Below, in pieces: positions 1 through 10,245 of a stretch of DNA of 61,169 bases. The DNA comes from an uncultured Alphaproteobacteria bacterium (GTDB taxonomy: Bacteria > Pseudomonadota > Alphaproteobacteria > Methylaequorales > Methylaequoraceae): contig CACHGK010000007.1 of assembly GCA_902579395.1 (NCBI GenBank), positions 1-61,169 of the forward strand, given 5' to 3'. Made by a program: the position numbers and the translations under genes. Within the stretch, counting starts at the first letter, position 1; each line of letters opens with the position of its first letter. The notes under the pieces are model-generated. The model searched no databases. It was given only the letters and a program-made list of their open reading frames with translations, and was not told the DNA's origin.

Positions 1-975
1 GTCACGGATTCTCTTCAACTTGCTAATAATGTTCTTATTGATGGAGTAAGAAGTATAATAGATTTAATGGTTAAACCGGGAATAATGAATCATGATTTTG
101 CTGATGTAAAAACCGTGATGAGTGAGACTGGAAAAGTTCATCTTGGAACTGGTGTTTCAGATGGCGAAGATAGAGTTAATGAGGCAACTGAAAAAGCTAT
201 TTCAAACCCTTTATTAGAAAATAGCTCAATGTCAGGAGCTAAGGGTGTGTTAATAAATATAACCTGTGGAGATGATACAAGTCTTCATGATATAGATCTA
301 GCAATAAATAAAATCAGAGAAGAATCGGATGAAGATGCAAATATAATATGGGGTCTACAAAAAGATAAAGATTACAATAGCAAATTTAAAATTTCTGTCA
401 TTTCTACCGGAATCGATTCAGAAAATTATTACAAAAATGTAATCAATAAAGGAAATGTAACAAGTATTTCTGGTATCAACAGAATTAAAAATGAGATAAC
501 AAATGATAATCAAAGTAATAAAATTGATATAGAACAACCTAGTTTCTTAATTGATTTAAGACAGCCAGAAAAAATGGTTAAAAATAACGAACTCTTAGCC
601 GAGGAGAAAATATTAAACGAGCAGCATCCAGAGAAAAATAAGGTCGAAAAAACATCTTTTTTTAGTAGGATTTTTGGAACAAAACCAATTAATAAAGATA
701 ATGGCGATAATTTAGTAAATAAAGATAACGAAGTAAGTAAAAATGAATTTATTAATGAAATAAGAGAAATCTCAGAGGAAGAAGAACTAAAAATAGAAAA
801 TAACGGTAAGATCGTAATAGAGGATGAAAGTTTTAGATTTTCGGATAATAGTGAGCACATTTCAAAAAACAATAGTGATAAATGTGAAAATGATGATAAA
901 AAAAATGAATCTCAAAATGATGTGAACGACGATCTTCTTCAAATTCCTGCCTTTTTGAGAAGACAAGCAAATTAA
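1..975 (+). CDS. ftsZ: Cell division protein FtsZ (5' partial)
   Basis: FtsZ is the tubulin-like GTPase that polymerises into the cytokinetic ring. The frame is open from base 1, so about the first 185 residues (GTP-binding half) lie upstream of the window. Visible are the end of the GTPase domain and the C-terminal domain: the stretch MNHDFADVKTVMSETG near the start matches the family closely, as does the later ISVISTGID. Then comes a long, Asn/Lys/Glu-rich disordered linker of roughly 170 residues. The protein ends in the conserved C-terminal peptide DLLQIPAFLRRQAN, the docking site for FtsA and other partners. This marks it as the main FtsZ rather than a second paralogue. It stops 1 bp before rsmH. 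In most proteobacteria ftsZ follows ftsA; here it heads the cluster (see findings). Confidence 0.97.
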   Translation, partial: VTDSLQLANNVLIDGVRSIIDLMVKPGIMNHDFADVKTVMSETGKVHLGTGVSDGEDRVNEATEKAISNPLLENSSMSGAKGVLINITCGDDTSLHDIDLAINKIREESDEDANIIWGLQKDKDYNSKFKISVISTGIDSENYYKNVINKGNVTSISGINRIKNEITNDNQSNKIDIEQPSFLIDLRQPEKMVKNNELLAEEKILNEQHPEKNKVEKTSFFSRIFGTKPINKDNGDNLVNKDNEVSKNEFINEIREISEEEELKIENNGKIVIEDESFRFSDNSEHISKNNSDKCENDDKKNESQNDVNDDLLQIPAFLRRQAN

Positions 976-976
976 A

Positions 977-1891
977 ATGTTATCTGACCTTTCACATTAT
1001 CCAGTAATGGTTAATGAGGTTGTATCTTTTTTAAAACCAAAAGATAATAACATTTATCTTGATGGGACTTTCGGTCAAGGTGGTTATTCCAAGATAATTT
1101 TAGAGAGTTCAAAATGCAAAGTATTAGCCGTAGACAGAGACAATGAATCAGAATATTATGCAGAAAAGATAAAAAAAAAATATGGTTCAAGATTTTTTTT
1201 TATAAAAGATAAATTAAGTAATTTAGAAGTATTATTAAAAAAAAGGAAAATTAATTCATTAGATGGCATTGTTCTGGATCTAGGTATTTCAAACACACAA
1301 TTAAATAATCCAGTTAGAGGGTTTTCTTTCTCAAATGATGGACCTCTTGATATGAGAATGGACTCTGAAAATATTAAATTAACAGCAGAGATAATAATTA
1401 ATGAGTATGATGAAAAAGAACTAAGTAATATTTTTTTTTATTACGGAGAAGAGAGAAATTCCAAAAGGATTGCCAAATCAATTGTTTCATACAGAAAAAA
1501 ACATAAGATAAATTCAACTAAAATCTTATCTGATATTATTTCTAAAATTAATAACAACAAATTTAAGCACCCTGCTACGAGAGTATTTCAAGCTTTAAGA
1601 ATTTTTATAAATGAAGAATTGAATGAATTAGAAAAAATTTTAGAATTAAGTTTAAAAATTTTAAATAAAAATTCTAGAATAGTTGTTGTTGCATTTCATT
1701 CATTAGAAGACAGAATAATTAAAAATTTTTTCAAAAAGAATTCAGTTTTACAAATTAATTCCTTAAATAATTCCAATCAATATTGTGATCTAAAAATCAT
1801 AACTAAAAAACCTGTAATACCGACCAAAGACGAAGTAAAGATAAACCCTAGGTCAAAATCAGCTAAATTAAGGGTGGCAGAGAAACAATGA
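977..1891 (+). CDS. rsmH: 16S rRNA m4C1402 methyltransferase RsmH (MraW)
   Basis: RsmH methylates N4 of C1402 in the 16S rRNA P-site using S-adenosylmethionine. The 304-residue length is usual. The SAM-binding loop DGTFGQGGYS lies at about residues 28-37, the family motif DLGISNTQL near 100, PLDMRMD near 122, and FHSLEDRIIK near 239. The start ATG is 1 bp after the ftsZ stop, and the 3' end overlaps ftsL by 4 bp. rsmH is normally the second dcw gene after mraZ; here mraZ is absent and ftsZ takes the upstream place. Confidence 0.97.
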   Translation: MLSDLSHYPVMVNEVVSFLKPKDNNIYLDGTFGQGGYSKIILESSKCKVLAVDRDNESEYYAEKIKKKYGSRFFFIKDKLSNLEVLLKKRKINSLDGIVLDLGISNTQLNNPVRGFSFSNDGPLDMRMDSENIKLTAEIIINEYDEKELSNIFFYYGEERNSKRIAKSIVSYRKKHKINSTKILSDIISKINNNKFKHPATRVFQALRIFINEELNELEKILELSLKILNKNSRIVVVAFHSLEDRIIKNFFKKNSVLQINSLNNSNQYCDLKIITKKPVIPTKDEVKINPRSKSAKLRVAEKQ

Positions 1892-2139
1892 AATTTTTTA
1901 GCTTTTTAATAATATTTATTATCTTAGTTTTAACTATTTCTATCAAACTTCTAATAGCTAATCAGGAAACAAAAATAAAAAATCTAAATTCTGAGATATT
2001 GAAAATAGAAAAAAATATTGAGAAAATTCAAGCTGATATTTCATATACAACCAGACCACAAGAACTTAAATCTATCAATAAAAAAGAATTTAATTTATCA
2101 CCTATTTTGCAGTCAGACATTCTAAAAATAGAAGATTGA
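1888..2139 (+). CDS. ftsL: Cell division protein FtsL
   Basis: This is a small bitopic division protein of the FtsQLB complex. The 83-residue product has one N-terminal transmembrane helix (about residues 3-23). A heptad-like coiled-coil segment rich in Lys, Glu and Ile follows (about 26-52), then a short tail with RPQELKSI, which resembles alphaproteobacterial FtsL proteins. Primary sequence is poorly conserved in this family, so the call rests on size, topology and its place between rsmH and ftsI. The start ATG overlaps the rsmH stop (ATGA). Confidence 0.85.
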   Translation: MKFFSFLIIFIILVLTISIKLLIANQETKIKNLNSEILKIEKNIEKIQADISYTTRPQELKSINKKEFNLSPILQSDILKIED

Positions 2140-2142
2140 AAA

Positions 2143-3816
2143 ATGTTTAAAAATAATAATGTTAATTTCGATAATATAAAACCAAGCAATCAATCTTTCT
2201 CTGCAAAAAAAATAAGATTTAGAGACAGAAATGATTTAGTTTTAAATGCGGAAAAAGAAAGAAGTATTAATTTTTCAAAAAAATCTAATTTTTTTATTTT
2301 CCTTCTTACAGTTTCTTTTATTTCTTTCGTATCATTTAATCTACTAAAAATTTCTCTTAAAGACTCTAAGAGTGTATCATTATCAGCAAATAAAATAGAA
2401 AAAAAACGTGGAAAAATTCTTGATAAAAATAATGAAATTGTTGCCATGTCATTAGAAACAAAAGATCTTTATATCGATGTAAGAAAATCTCTTGATATAT
2501 CAGTCTTAAAAGAAAACTTAATTCGAATATTTGACAGAAAAAATCCAATTTTTTTTGAAAGAGCTTTTAGTAAAAACCAATATACACTTATTGAAAAAAA
2601 TCTTTCACCAACAGATATTAACAAACTGAAAATGCTAGGCGATCCTGCAATAAAACTTCATAAGTCAAACAAAAGAGTATATCCCCAACATAACCTTTTT
2701 TCTCATGTTACTGGTTTAAAAACTTCTAACTTAAGTAGCAAACTCGAAAAAAACTTAGATTATACACTCTCTGAAGGTAATGATGTAGAATTAACTTTGG
2801 ATTTAAGAGTTCAAGATATAGTAAGAGAGGAATTAGCAAAAAGTTTAAATCAATATCAAGCAAAATCAGGATTGGCTATAATAATGGATATCAATGACGG
2901 GAGTATAATCTCAATGGTTTCATTACCAGATTTTAATCCTAATTATCCAGAAGAAATCCTTCCTAATAGTGAAAATAATTTAGCAACAGAGGCAAGATAT
3001 GAAATGGGGTCAACTTTAAAAATTTTTAATGCAGCAATTGCCTATGAACTTAATTCCACTTCTCAGAATGAAAAATTTAATATTTCAAACGGTTTGCAAA
3101 TTACAACAGAAAAAAAAATTGAGGATGATCATATAAAAAAAGATATATTAGATTTTGATGAAGTTTTTATAAAATCTTCAAATATTGGCAGTGTAATGAT
3201 TTTAGAATCTATTGGGTATAAACCTCAGGAGGATTTCTATAAACTGGTCGGATTAAAAGATGAAATAAAAATTGAAGGATTGAAAACTGTTTCAAATAAA
3301 TTACCAAAAAAATGGGAATCGCATTCTAAATTTATAAGTTATGGTTATGGAATATCTGTTTCCCCAATAAGTTTAGTTACTGCTTTTTGCTCATTGGTTA
3401 ATGGGGGATATAAAATTAAACCAATAATTTATAAATCTGATAACAATAAAAAAGAAAAAAAGAAAATTTTATCCTCTAATACTTCCAAAAAAATAAATAA
3501 ATTAATTCAAAGAATTGTATATGAAGGAACTGGAAAATATGCTTCGGTAGATGGAATCTCAGTGGGAGGAAAAACTGGAACTTCAAAAAAAGCTGAGAAA
3601 GGAAGCTATTCTGAAAAAAAAGTAATCACATCTTTTATTGGAGTATTTCCATCAGAAACACCAAAATTCCTTGCCTTTGTTTTATTTGATGAACCAAAAA
3701 CAAATATAAATAATTCAATAGAAAATACTGGAGGAAACACAGCAGCTCCAACATTTTCTAAAATTGTAAAGAAAATCTCTCCAATAATTGATAGTGAAAA
3801 ATATTTTTATAGATAG
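2143..3816 (+). CDS. ftsI: Septal peptidoglycan transpeptidase FtsI (PBP3)
   Basis: FtsI cross-links septal peptidoglycan as partner of FtsW. The 557 residues comprise a basic cytoplasmic N-terminus, one transmembrane helix (about 49-69), a pedestal/dimerisation domain and a penicillin-binding transpeptidase domain. The active-site motifs are visible: STLK near residue 290 (catalytic Ser), SSN near 346, and KTGT near 477. It starts 3 bp after ftsL. The family length is about 560-590, so it is intact. No accessory C-terminal domain is seen. Confidence 0.96.
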   Translation: MFKNNNVNFDNIKPSNQSFSAKKIRFRDRNDLVLNAEKERSINFSKKSNFFIFLLTVSFISFVSFNLLKISLKDSKSVSLSANKIEKKRGKILDKNNEIVAMSLETKDLYIDVRKSLDISVLKENLIRIFDRKNPIFFERAFSKNQYTLIEKNLSPTDINKLKMLGDPAIKLHKSNKRVYPQHNLFSHVTGLKTSNLSSKLEKNLDYTLSEGNDVELTLDLRVQDIVREELAKSLNQYQAKSGLAIIMDINDGSIISMVSLPDFNPNYPEEILPNSENNLATEARYEMGSTLKIFNAAIAYELNSTSQNEKFNISNGLQITTEKKIEDDHIKKDILDFDEVFIKSSNIGSVMILESIGYKPQEDFYKLVGLKDEIKIEGLKTVSNKLPKKWESHSKFISYGYGISVSPISLVTAFCSLVNGGYKIKPIIYKSDNNKKEKKKILSSNTSKKINKLIQRIVYEGTGKYASVDGISVGGKTGTSKKAEKGSYSEKKVITSFIGVFPSETPKFLAFVLFDEPKTNINNSIENTGGNTAAPTFSKIVKKISPIIDSEKYFYR

Positions 3817-3818
3817 AA

Positions 3819-5300
3819 ATGAAGTTAAAAGAAATCATTCAAAAATGTGACTCTGATTTTGAAATCATTAATTATCAAAACCATGAAGTAAGAGGTATTT
3901 CTATAAATTCTAGAGAAATAAGAAATAATTATATTTTTGGAGCGATAAGAGGGAATAATTATGATGGAGAAGAGTTTATAAAAGACTTATTGAAAAAAAA
4001 AAATATCATTGTCATTTTATCATGTCATTCGACTTTAGATACAAATTTAGATAAATACAAAAAAATAATTTTTTTAAAAGTAAGTGATGTAAGGTTAACT
4101 TCATCTCTAATAAGCTCAATAATTTATAAAAATAATATAAGGAAAAAGTTTGCAGTAACAGGAACAAATGGAAAAACAAGCGTAGCCTCGTATGTTCACC
4201 AAATATGGCAAAAAAATAAAATTAAATCTGCTTGTGTTGGCACCTTGGGAATAAAATTTAAAAATAAATTAATCTTTAATACTAATTTAACAACACCAGA
4301 TGCAATAAGTAATCATAAAATTCTCAAAAAGTTATCAAATCAAGGTTGTGAAAGAGTAATTTATGAGGCTTCAAGCATTGGATTAGAGCAAAAAAGACTC
4401 TATCCAATGAAATTTGATGTTATCGCCTTCACAAATCTCTCAAAGGATCATTTAGATTATCATAAAAATATGAATAACTACAAAAATTCAAAAGCATTAC
4501 TATTTAAAATATATTCAAAAAAGAGTTCAATCGCAGTTATTAATACGGATTCCAAATATGCTTCGTACTTTCTTGAAATTTGTAACAACAATAATTTAAA
4601 AGTTCTTGATTTTGGTGAAAAAGCAAATTTTGTAAGAATTTCACAAATCAAACAAATAAATAAAAAATTTGAAATCAATATTATTTTGAAGAAAAAAAAT
4701 ACAAAAATAATTGTTGATTGTTTAAGTAAATTTGAAATTTACAATAGAATTTGTTCTATAATTATGGCGTATAATTCTAATTTAAAAATTAAGCACTTAA
4801 ATTTAATTAACCAACTTAAGAATCCCTCTGGAAGACTAGAAAAAATTTACGAAAGAAATAGAAAAAAAGTTTTCATTGACTATGCACATACTCCACATGC
4901 ATTATCTGAAGTTCTTTCATCGTTGAGAACATTATCAAAAGGCAAGCTTTTTCTTGTTTTTGGTTGTGGAGGTGATCGTGACAAAAGCAAAAGAAATCAG
5001 ATGACTAAAGAAGCGCTAAAGCATGCTGATTTTATTATTATAACTGATGATAATCCAAGATTTGAGGATCCTAAAGTTATAAGAAATGACATGCTTAATG
5101 GTATCAAAATATCTGAATTACAAAAAATTAAAATTATAGGTGATAGAGAAAGAGCAATAAAAAAAGCAATTCGATTGCTATCTACAAACGATATTCTTTT
5201 AATTGCAGGCAAAGGTCATGAAGATTATCAAATTGTTAAAAATAAAAAAATTAATTTTAGTGATAAGGATATCGCTAGAAAGTTTTTGTTAGAAAAATGA
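3819..5300 (+). CDS. murE: UDP-MurNAc-L-Ala-D-Glu:meso-DAP ligase MurE
   Basis: MurE adds the third amino acid to the cytoplasmic peptidoglycan stem peptide in an ATP-dependent reaction. The 493-residue protein has the Mur-ligase ATP loop TGTNGKT near residue 113. It has DNPRFEDP near 410, the signature of the enzymes that use meso-diaminopimelate rather than lysine, and GKGHEDYQ near 463. It starts 2 bp after ftsI and overlaps murF by 4 bp. The sequence therefore predicts DAP-type murein in this organism. Confidence 0.96.
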   Translation: MKLKEIIQKCDSDFEIINYQNHEVRGISINSREIRNNYIFGAIRGNNYDGEEFIKDLLKKKNIIVILSCHSTLDTNLDKYKKIIFLKVSDVRLTSSLISSIIYKNNIRKKFAVTGTNGKTSVASYVHQIWQKNKIKSACVGTLGIKFKNKLIFNTNLTTPDAISNHKILKKLSNQGCERVIYEASSIGLEQKRLYPMKFDVIAFTNLSKDHLDYHKNMNNYKNSKALLFKIYSKKSSIAVINTDSKYASYFLEICNNNNLKVLDFGEKANFVRISQIKQINKKFEINIILKKKNTKIIVDCLSKFEIYNRICSIIMAYNSNLKIKHLNLINQLKNPSGRLEKIYERNRKKVFIDYAHTPHALSEVLSSLRTLSKGKLFLVFGCGGDRDKSKRNQMTKEALKHADFIIITDDNPRFEDPKVIRNDMLNGIKISELQKIKIIGDRERAIKKAIRLLSTNDILLIAGKGHEDYQIVKNKKINFSDKDIARKFLLEK

Positions 5301-6679
5301 ATATCTGGACAATAAAAGAGATCTGCAAAATTCTAGACATTGAAAAAATCAAAAGTAAAATTAATTTTTCTGGAATATCAATAGACAGTAGAACAATCAA
5401 AAAGGGAAATCTTTATATTCCAATAAAAGGAAAAAACTTTGATGGTCATGATTATATTGATAATGCATTTAAAAAAGGGGCTTTTGCCTCCTTAACTGCT
5501 AATTATCAAAAAATTAAAGACTATGGAAAACCAATAATTTTTGTAAAAGATACCCAGAAAGCATTAATAAAAATTGCTCAATATTCCAGAGTAAGAAACA
5601 AAAATCTTGTAACAATATGTATTACAGGTAGCAGTGGAAAAACCACTTTAAAGGAATGGATATTTGAAATATTGAAAGAATATAGACCATCATACTGTAA
5701 TAAGGGAAATCTGAATAATGAGATTGGTATGCCTTTAACATTATCAAATATGCCAAAAAATACTAAATTTTGTATACTTGAACTAGGTATGAACTCACCC
5801 GGAGAAATAAAGAGGCTATCAAAGATTGCTATTCCAAAAATCTCAATAATAACAAACATTGGAACCGCTCATTCAGGAAATTTCAAAAAATTGGAGGAAA
5901 TAGCAAACGAAAAATCCGATATATTTAGTTTCTTAGATAAAGAATCTATTGCAATTATTCCAGGTGATACAAGGTATCATGAAAAACTCTTTAAAAAGGC
6001 ACTCAAAAATACAAAAAATATCTACTCTTTTGGTTCAAAAGATTCTAATGAATTTAAAATAGAAGAAAAAATGCAAAAGGGCTTTACAACATTTAAAATT
6101 TTAAATCAAAGATATAAGATTAAAAATAAAAACACTTTCTTAAATTGGGAAAAAAACATAATTTTAATACTTGGTTTAGCAAAATTATTGAAAATAAAAA
6201 TCACAACTTTGTTACCAAAATTAACGAAACTAAAGCCAATTGAAGGGCGAGGAAAAATAAAAAAAATTACTATTCAGAATAAAGTTATAACAATTATTGA
6301 CGAGTCCTACAATGCAAGCCCTGAATCACTTCATTTAGCAATAAAAAATTTAGAGAATTTTAATTCTTCACATTCTAGAAGAATTTGTATTATTGGTGAT
6401 ATGTTAGAACTAGGAAAGTTATCAAAGTCGTTTCACATTGATGCAACAAAAACAATTATTGAGGTAAAACCTAATATAGTAATCACAGTCGGAAATCACT
6501 CTAAATTTATTTTCCAAAATTTACCAAAAGAATTTCTTAAATTTCATTACAAAAATTATGATAAGGTTTTAAATAAATTGTTAAGAATAATGAAAAATAA
6601 AGATATAATAATGATCAAAGGTTCTAACGCAGTAAATCTTCATTTAATAACAAAAAAACTATATGAGCTAGGTAAATAA
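5297..6679 (+). CDS. murF: UDP-MurNAc-tripeptide:D-Ala-D-Ala ligase MurF
   Basis: MurF attaches the D-Ala-D-Ala dipeptide made by Ddl, completing the UDP-MurNAc-pentapeptide. The 460 residues show the N-terminal substrate domain (SIDSRTIKKGNLYIPIKG), the ATP loop TGSSGKTT near 109, NLNNEIGMPL near 138, and DESYNASPES in the C-terminal domain. It overlaps murE by an ATGA junction and shares one base with mraY. Confidence 0.96.
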   Translation: MNIWTIKEICKILDIEKIKSKINFSGISIDSRTIKKGNLYIPIKGKNFDGHDYIDNAFKKGAFASLTANYQKIKDYGKPIIFVKDTQKALIKIAQYSRVRNKNLVTICITGSSGKTTLKEWIFEILKEYRPSYCNKGNLNNEIGMPLTLSNMPKNTKFCILELGMNSPGEIKRLSKIAIPKISIITNIGTAHSGNFKKLEEIANEKSDIFSFLDKESIAIIPGDTRYHEKLFKKALKNTKNIYSFGSKDSNEFKIEEKMQKGFTTFKILNQRYKIKNKNTFLNWEKNIILILGLAKLLKIKITTLLPKLTKLKPIEGRGKIKKITIQNKVITIIDESYNASPESLHLAIKNLENFNSSHSRRICIIGDMLELGKLSKSFHIDATKTIIEVKPNIVITVGNHSKFIFQNLPKEFLKFHYKNYDKVLNKLLRIMKNKDIIMIKGSNAVNLHLITKKLYELGK

Positions 6680-7767
6680 TGTTTTACTATTTTTTCAGTC
6701 CATACATCGACAGTTTTAGTTTTTTAAATCTTTTTAATTATTTGACTTTTAGAGCGGGTGGAGCACTTTTTACTGCTTTTTTAATTTCATTACTTTTGGG
6801 ACCTAAATTCATTAAAAAATTAAAAAGTGTTCAAACTAAAGGGCAACCAATCAGAAAAGATGGACCAAAAAGTCATCTACTTAATAAAGTAGGAACTCCA
6901 ACAATGGGAGGCATGTTAATACTAATTTCTCTATTTATATCAATTGTATTGTGGGCAGATTTAAGTAGTGAAGTTGTTTGGCTCATTTTTAGTATAACCA
7001 TACTGTTCGGATTAATAGGAGCATTAGATGATTACAAAAAATTAAAAAATAACAGCACAGAGGGTTTTAAAGGTTCGTACCGCTTAGTTATTGAGTTTTT
7101 AATATGTTTTTTATTTGTTTTTTTGTTAAATAAAGTGATTGATCCTCAGCTTGTTAATGTTGTCTATATTCCTTTTACAAAAGGTTTTTATTTTGAATTA
7201 GGATTCATTTATTATATTTTTGCAGGTCTTGTGATAGTTGGAAGCGCTAATGCAGTTAATCTTACTGACGGTTTGGATGGTTTGGCAATTGGTCCAATAA
7301 TGATAACAACTCTATCATTTGCTTTTATAGCATATTTTACAGGAAATTTTATTTACTCTGATTATTTAAAAATCCCGTACGTAAGTGATACTGGAGAACT
7401 AGTAATTATTTGTGCTGCTCTCATTGGAGCTGGATTAGGTTTTTTGTGGTTTAATGCTCCACCTGCAATGGTCTTCATGGGAGATACAGGCTCTCTATCT
7501 ATGGGTGGAACAATAGGTGCAATTGCTGTTGTAACAAAGCATGAGATAATTTTATCCATTATAGGTGGAATTTTTGTATTAGAAGCATTGTCAGTTTTTG
7601 CTCAAGTTATTTCATTTAAATTAACAGGAAAAAGAATATTTAAAATGGCGCCAATTCATCATCATTATGAACAAAAAGGTTGGTCAGAGTCTACAATCGT
7701 TATTCGTTTTTGGATTATTTCTATTATTTTAGCTTTAATTGGTTTGGCTAGTTTAAAATTAAGATGA
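6679..7767 (+). CDS. mraY: Phospho-MurNAc-pentapeptide translocase MraY
   Basis: MraY is the integral membrane enzyme that makes lipid I by moving phospho-MurNAc-pentapeptide onto undecaprenyl phosphate. The 362-residue protein has about ten transmembrane segments. The conserved cytosolic motifs are present: NLTDGLDGLA near residue 194, FMGDTGSLSMGG near 265, and the Mg/substrate-site cluster PIHHHYEQKGWSE near 325. The start ATG uses the last base of the murF stop, and the end overlaps murD by 4 bp. Confidence 0.98.
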   Translation: MFYYFFSPYIDSFSFLNLFNYLTFRAGGALFTAFLISLLLGPKFIKKLKSVQTKGQPIRKDGPKSHLLNKVGTPTMGGMLILISLFISIVLWADLSSEVVWLIFSITILFGLIGALDDYKKLKNNSTEGFKGSYRLVIEFLICFLFVFLLNKVIDPQLVNVVYIPFTKGFYFELGFIYYIFAGLVIVGSANAVNLTDGLDGLAIGPIMITTLSFAFIAYFTGNFIYSDYLKIPYVSDTGELVIICAALIGAGLGFLWFNAPPAMVFMGDTGSLSMGGTIGAIAVVTKHEIILSIIGGIFVLEALSVFAQVISFKLTGKRIFKMAPIHHHYEQKGWSESTIVIRFWIISIILALIGLASLKLR

Positions 7768-9155
7768 TTAGAAACTTTCAAGTTGATCACTTCTTCATCT
7801 TAGGTTTGGGCGTTTCTGGAATGTCTCTAGCAGTTTATTTGTCAAGCAAGAAAATTAAATACTCCTGTTGGGATGATAATCATAAAGTAAGAATGGGTGC
7901 AAAAAAAAAAAACCTAAATATTAAAGATGTCTCTGAAGAAAATTTAATTAACTGTGATTTCTTGGTTTTAAGTCCTGGGATCAATCATCAAAATGTAAAT
8001 AATCACAAAGCACTTGCTTTGGCTAATAAGTTAAAAATCAAAATAATTACTGATCTTGAACTTTTAAGTATTTTTAATCCTTGCAACAAGCTTTTGGGGA
8101 TTACTGGAACTAATGGGAAGTCAACAACAACAAACTTTATCGATAAAATACTTTCTTACAAAAATTTCATTAAATCAAAATCTTGTGGTAATATTGGAGT
8201 TCCATTTACAGATTTACAAATAAATAAGAGTACGACTCTTGTAGTTGAAATATCATCATTTCAGTTGGCTAAAATTCAGAAATTAAAATTCAATTATGCC
8301 TTTCTTTTAAATATCTCTTGTGATCATTTAGATTGGCATGGTTCAATGAAAAATTATATAGAGGCAAAATTAAACATTTTTAAGAATCAAGACAAAAATT
8401 GTTATGCAATTATTTGTACTGACGACAAGTATACTCGAAAAATCGCTAATAATTTTGAAAGTAAATTTAAATCGAAGCTTTTAAGAATAGGTATGAAAAA
8501 ACAAAATTTAAACGATATTTATCTTGATTTTAATAGTAAAGAAATAACGATTTTTAATTCTTTATCCAATGAAGAAATTATCATACCTTCAAAATTTATC
8601 TATTTTACAAAAGCAAAACATAATTTCAGCAATCTATTGACTGCATACACCGCAGGATTTTTAATGAATCAAAGTAAAGAAGTATTTATAGAGGCTGTAA
8701 AAAAACTTAAGAATTTAGAACACAGAACAGAATTTTTAGGAAAAATTAAAAAAATTAATATTTATAATGATAGCAAATCGACAAATGTTAATTCTGCAAA
8801 AAATGTTATAAAATCCTTTAATAATATCTACTGGATTTTAGGTGGTAGGGAAAAAAAGGGTGGACTAAAAGGAATAGAAAAAAATCTAAAAAATATTAAA
8901 AATGCATATTCTTTTGGCGAATCTGGAAAAAAGATTAAATATTTCCTTAACAAAAATTCTGTAAGTTGTAAGAACTTCAATACATTAGAGGAATGTTTTA
9001 ACTCAGCATTTGAGGATGCTAAAGAATTTCAAAATAACGCAAATATAATACTCTCACCTGCCTGTTCTTCATACGATCAATTTAAGAATTTTGAAAAAAG
9101 AGGTGATGAATTCAAAAGATTAGTTATGGAAAAGTTAAAGTTATATGAAAAATAA
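7764..9155 (+). CDS. murD: UDP-MurNAc-L-alanine:D-glutamate ligase MurD
   Basis: MurD adds D-glutamate to UDP-MurNAc-L-Ala. The 463 residues comprise an N-terminal nucleotide fold (FILGLGVSGMSLA), the ATP loop GITGTNGKST near residue 111, the central NISCDHLDWHG, and a C-terminal domain with WILGGREKKGGL and SPACSSYDQF. The ATG lies in an ATGA overlap with mraY, and the end overlaps ftsW by 11 bp. Confidence 0.95.
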   Translation: MIRNFQVDHFFILGLGVSGMSLAVYLSSKKIKYSCWDDNHKVRMGAKKKNLNIKDVSEENLINCDFLVLSPGINHQNVNNHKALALANKLKIKIITDLELLSIFNPCNKLLGITGTNGKSTTTNFIDKILSYKNFIKSKSCGNIGVPFTDLQINKSTTLVVEISSFQLAKIQKLKFNYAFLLNISCDHLDWHGSMKNYIEAKLNIFKNQDKNCYAIICTDDKYTRKIANNFESKFKSKLLRIGMKKQNLNDIYLDFNSKEITIFNSLSNEEIIIPSKFIYFTKAKHNFSNLLTAYTAGFLMNQSKEVFIEAVKKLKNLEHRTEFLGKIKKINIYNDSKSTNVNSAKNVIKSFNNIYWILGGREKKGGLKGIEKNLKNIKNAYSFGESGKKIKYFLNKNSVSCKNFNTLEECFNSAFEDAKEFQNNANIILSPACSSYDQFKNFEKRGDEFKRLVMEKLKLYEK

Positions 9156-10245
9156 AAATTATATTGAGAAAAATAACTGGTGGAATAATGTTGATAAATT
9201 TATCTTAATACCAACTTTTATACTTTTGTTGGTAGGAATTATTTCAATATCCAGTATCACTCATCATTTTAGTAGTAGATTTTATTTTTCTTCGGAACTA
9301 CTACTAAAAAAACATCTAATCTTTTGCATAACTGGTATTATTATAGTTCTAACATTATCTCAACTTTCCTTAAAAAATCTAATTTTTGTTTCTTTTTTTT
9401 TATTTTTTGTTGGAATTACTCTCACACTTTGTACTATATTTTTTTTTCCAGAAACAAAAGGAGCAAGTAGGTGGATAAAATTATTTAGTTTTTCTTTTCA
9501 GCCTTCTGAATTACTAAAACCCTCATTTATAATTATAAGTTCGGTACTTCTTGGGAGGTACAAACTAAAAAATGATTATTCCATTTACTTGAATATTTTT
9601 TTACTTATCGTTATCTCTTCACTTTTAATAATTCAGCCAGATTTTGGAATGTTCATATTAGTGTTTGTGGCTTGGCTTATACAAATGGTAACCTCTCGAC
9701 TTAAATTAAAAATTATCCTTCCAATTCTTTTTAGTTTTCTATTAGTATCTTCTTTATGTTTTTTCACTTTGGAACATGTAAAATTCAGAATATTGAATTT
9801 TTTTTTTTCAGATATTGGTGATAACTATCAAATTACAAAGTCATTAAATTCATTTGAAAACGGAGGATTTTTTGGCAAAGGTCTTGGAGAGGGATCTATA
9901 GCAAAAAATCTTCCTGATGTTCATTCTGATTTTATTTTTGCTTTAATCGGAGAGGAATTTGGAAGTTTTTCTGCTATTATTATTTTAACGATGTATTTAA
10001 TCATGTATGCAAGGGCCCATTTAATTTCTCAAAGATCTAACAACTTCTTTATAATCTCCTCTTTGACTGGGTTGTCAAATATTCTTATGTTTCAGGTTAT
10101 TATTAATGTATCATCTGCTTTAAATATTATTCCAACTAAAGGCATGACTTTACCCTTTATTTCTTACGGAGGTTCTTCTTTTATTTCAAGTTCGATAATA
10201 ATCGGATTTATGTTGCTGCTTGCTAAAGAAAGTAAAAATGCGTAG
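9145..10245 (+). CDS. ftsW: Septal SEDS glycosyltransferase FtsW
   Basis: FtsW is the SEDS-family polymerase that builds septal glycan strands together with FtsI. The 366 residues are strongly hydrophobic with about ten helices. Family landmarks include TKGASRWIKL, FQPSELLKP, QPDFGMF, and near the C-terminus NIIPTKGMTLPFISYGGSS. It overlaps murD by 11 bp. The cluster order ftsW-murG suggests FtsW rather than the elongation paralogue RodA. Confidence 0.95.
   Translation: MKNKNYIEKNNWWNNVDKFILIPTFILLLVGIISISSITHHFSSRFYFSSELLLKKHLIFCITGIIIVLTLSQLSLKNLIFVSFFLFFVGITLTLCTIFFFPETKGASRWIKLFSFSFQPSELLKPSFIIISSVLLGRYKLKNDYSIYLNIFLLIVISSLLIIQPDFGMFILVFVAWLIQMVTSRLKLKIILPILFSFLLVSSLCFFTLEHVKFRILNFFFSDIGDNYQITKSLNSFENGGFFGKGLGEGSIAKNLPDVHSDFIFALIGEEFGSFSAIIILTMYLIMYARAHLISQRSNNFFIISSLTGLSNILMFQVIINVSSALNIIPTKGMTLPFISYGGSSFISSSIIIGFMLLLAKESKNA

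Noticed and set aside
10220-10237. Upstream TTG start for murG (and similar TTG starts at 11262 for murC, 12628 for murB and 40155 for trxB)
   Set aside because: An ATG a few codons later gives the conserved N-terminus and the usual short overlap with the preceding gene.
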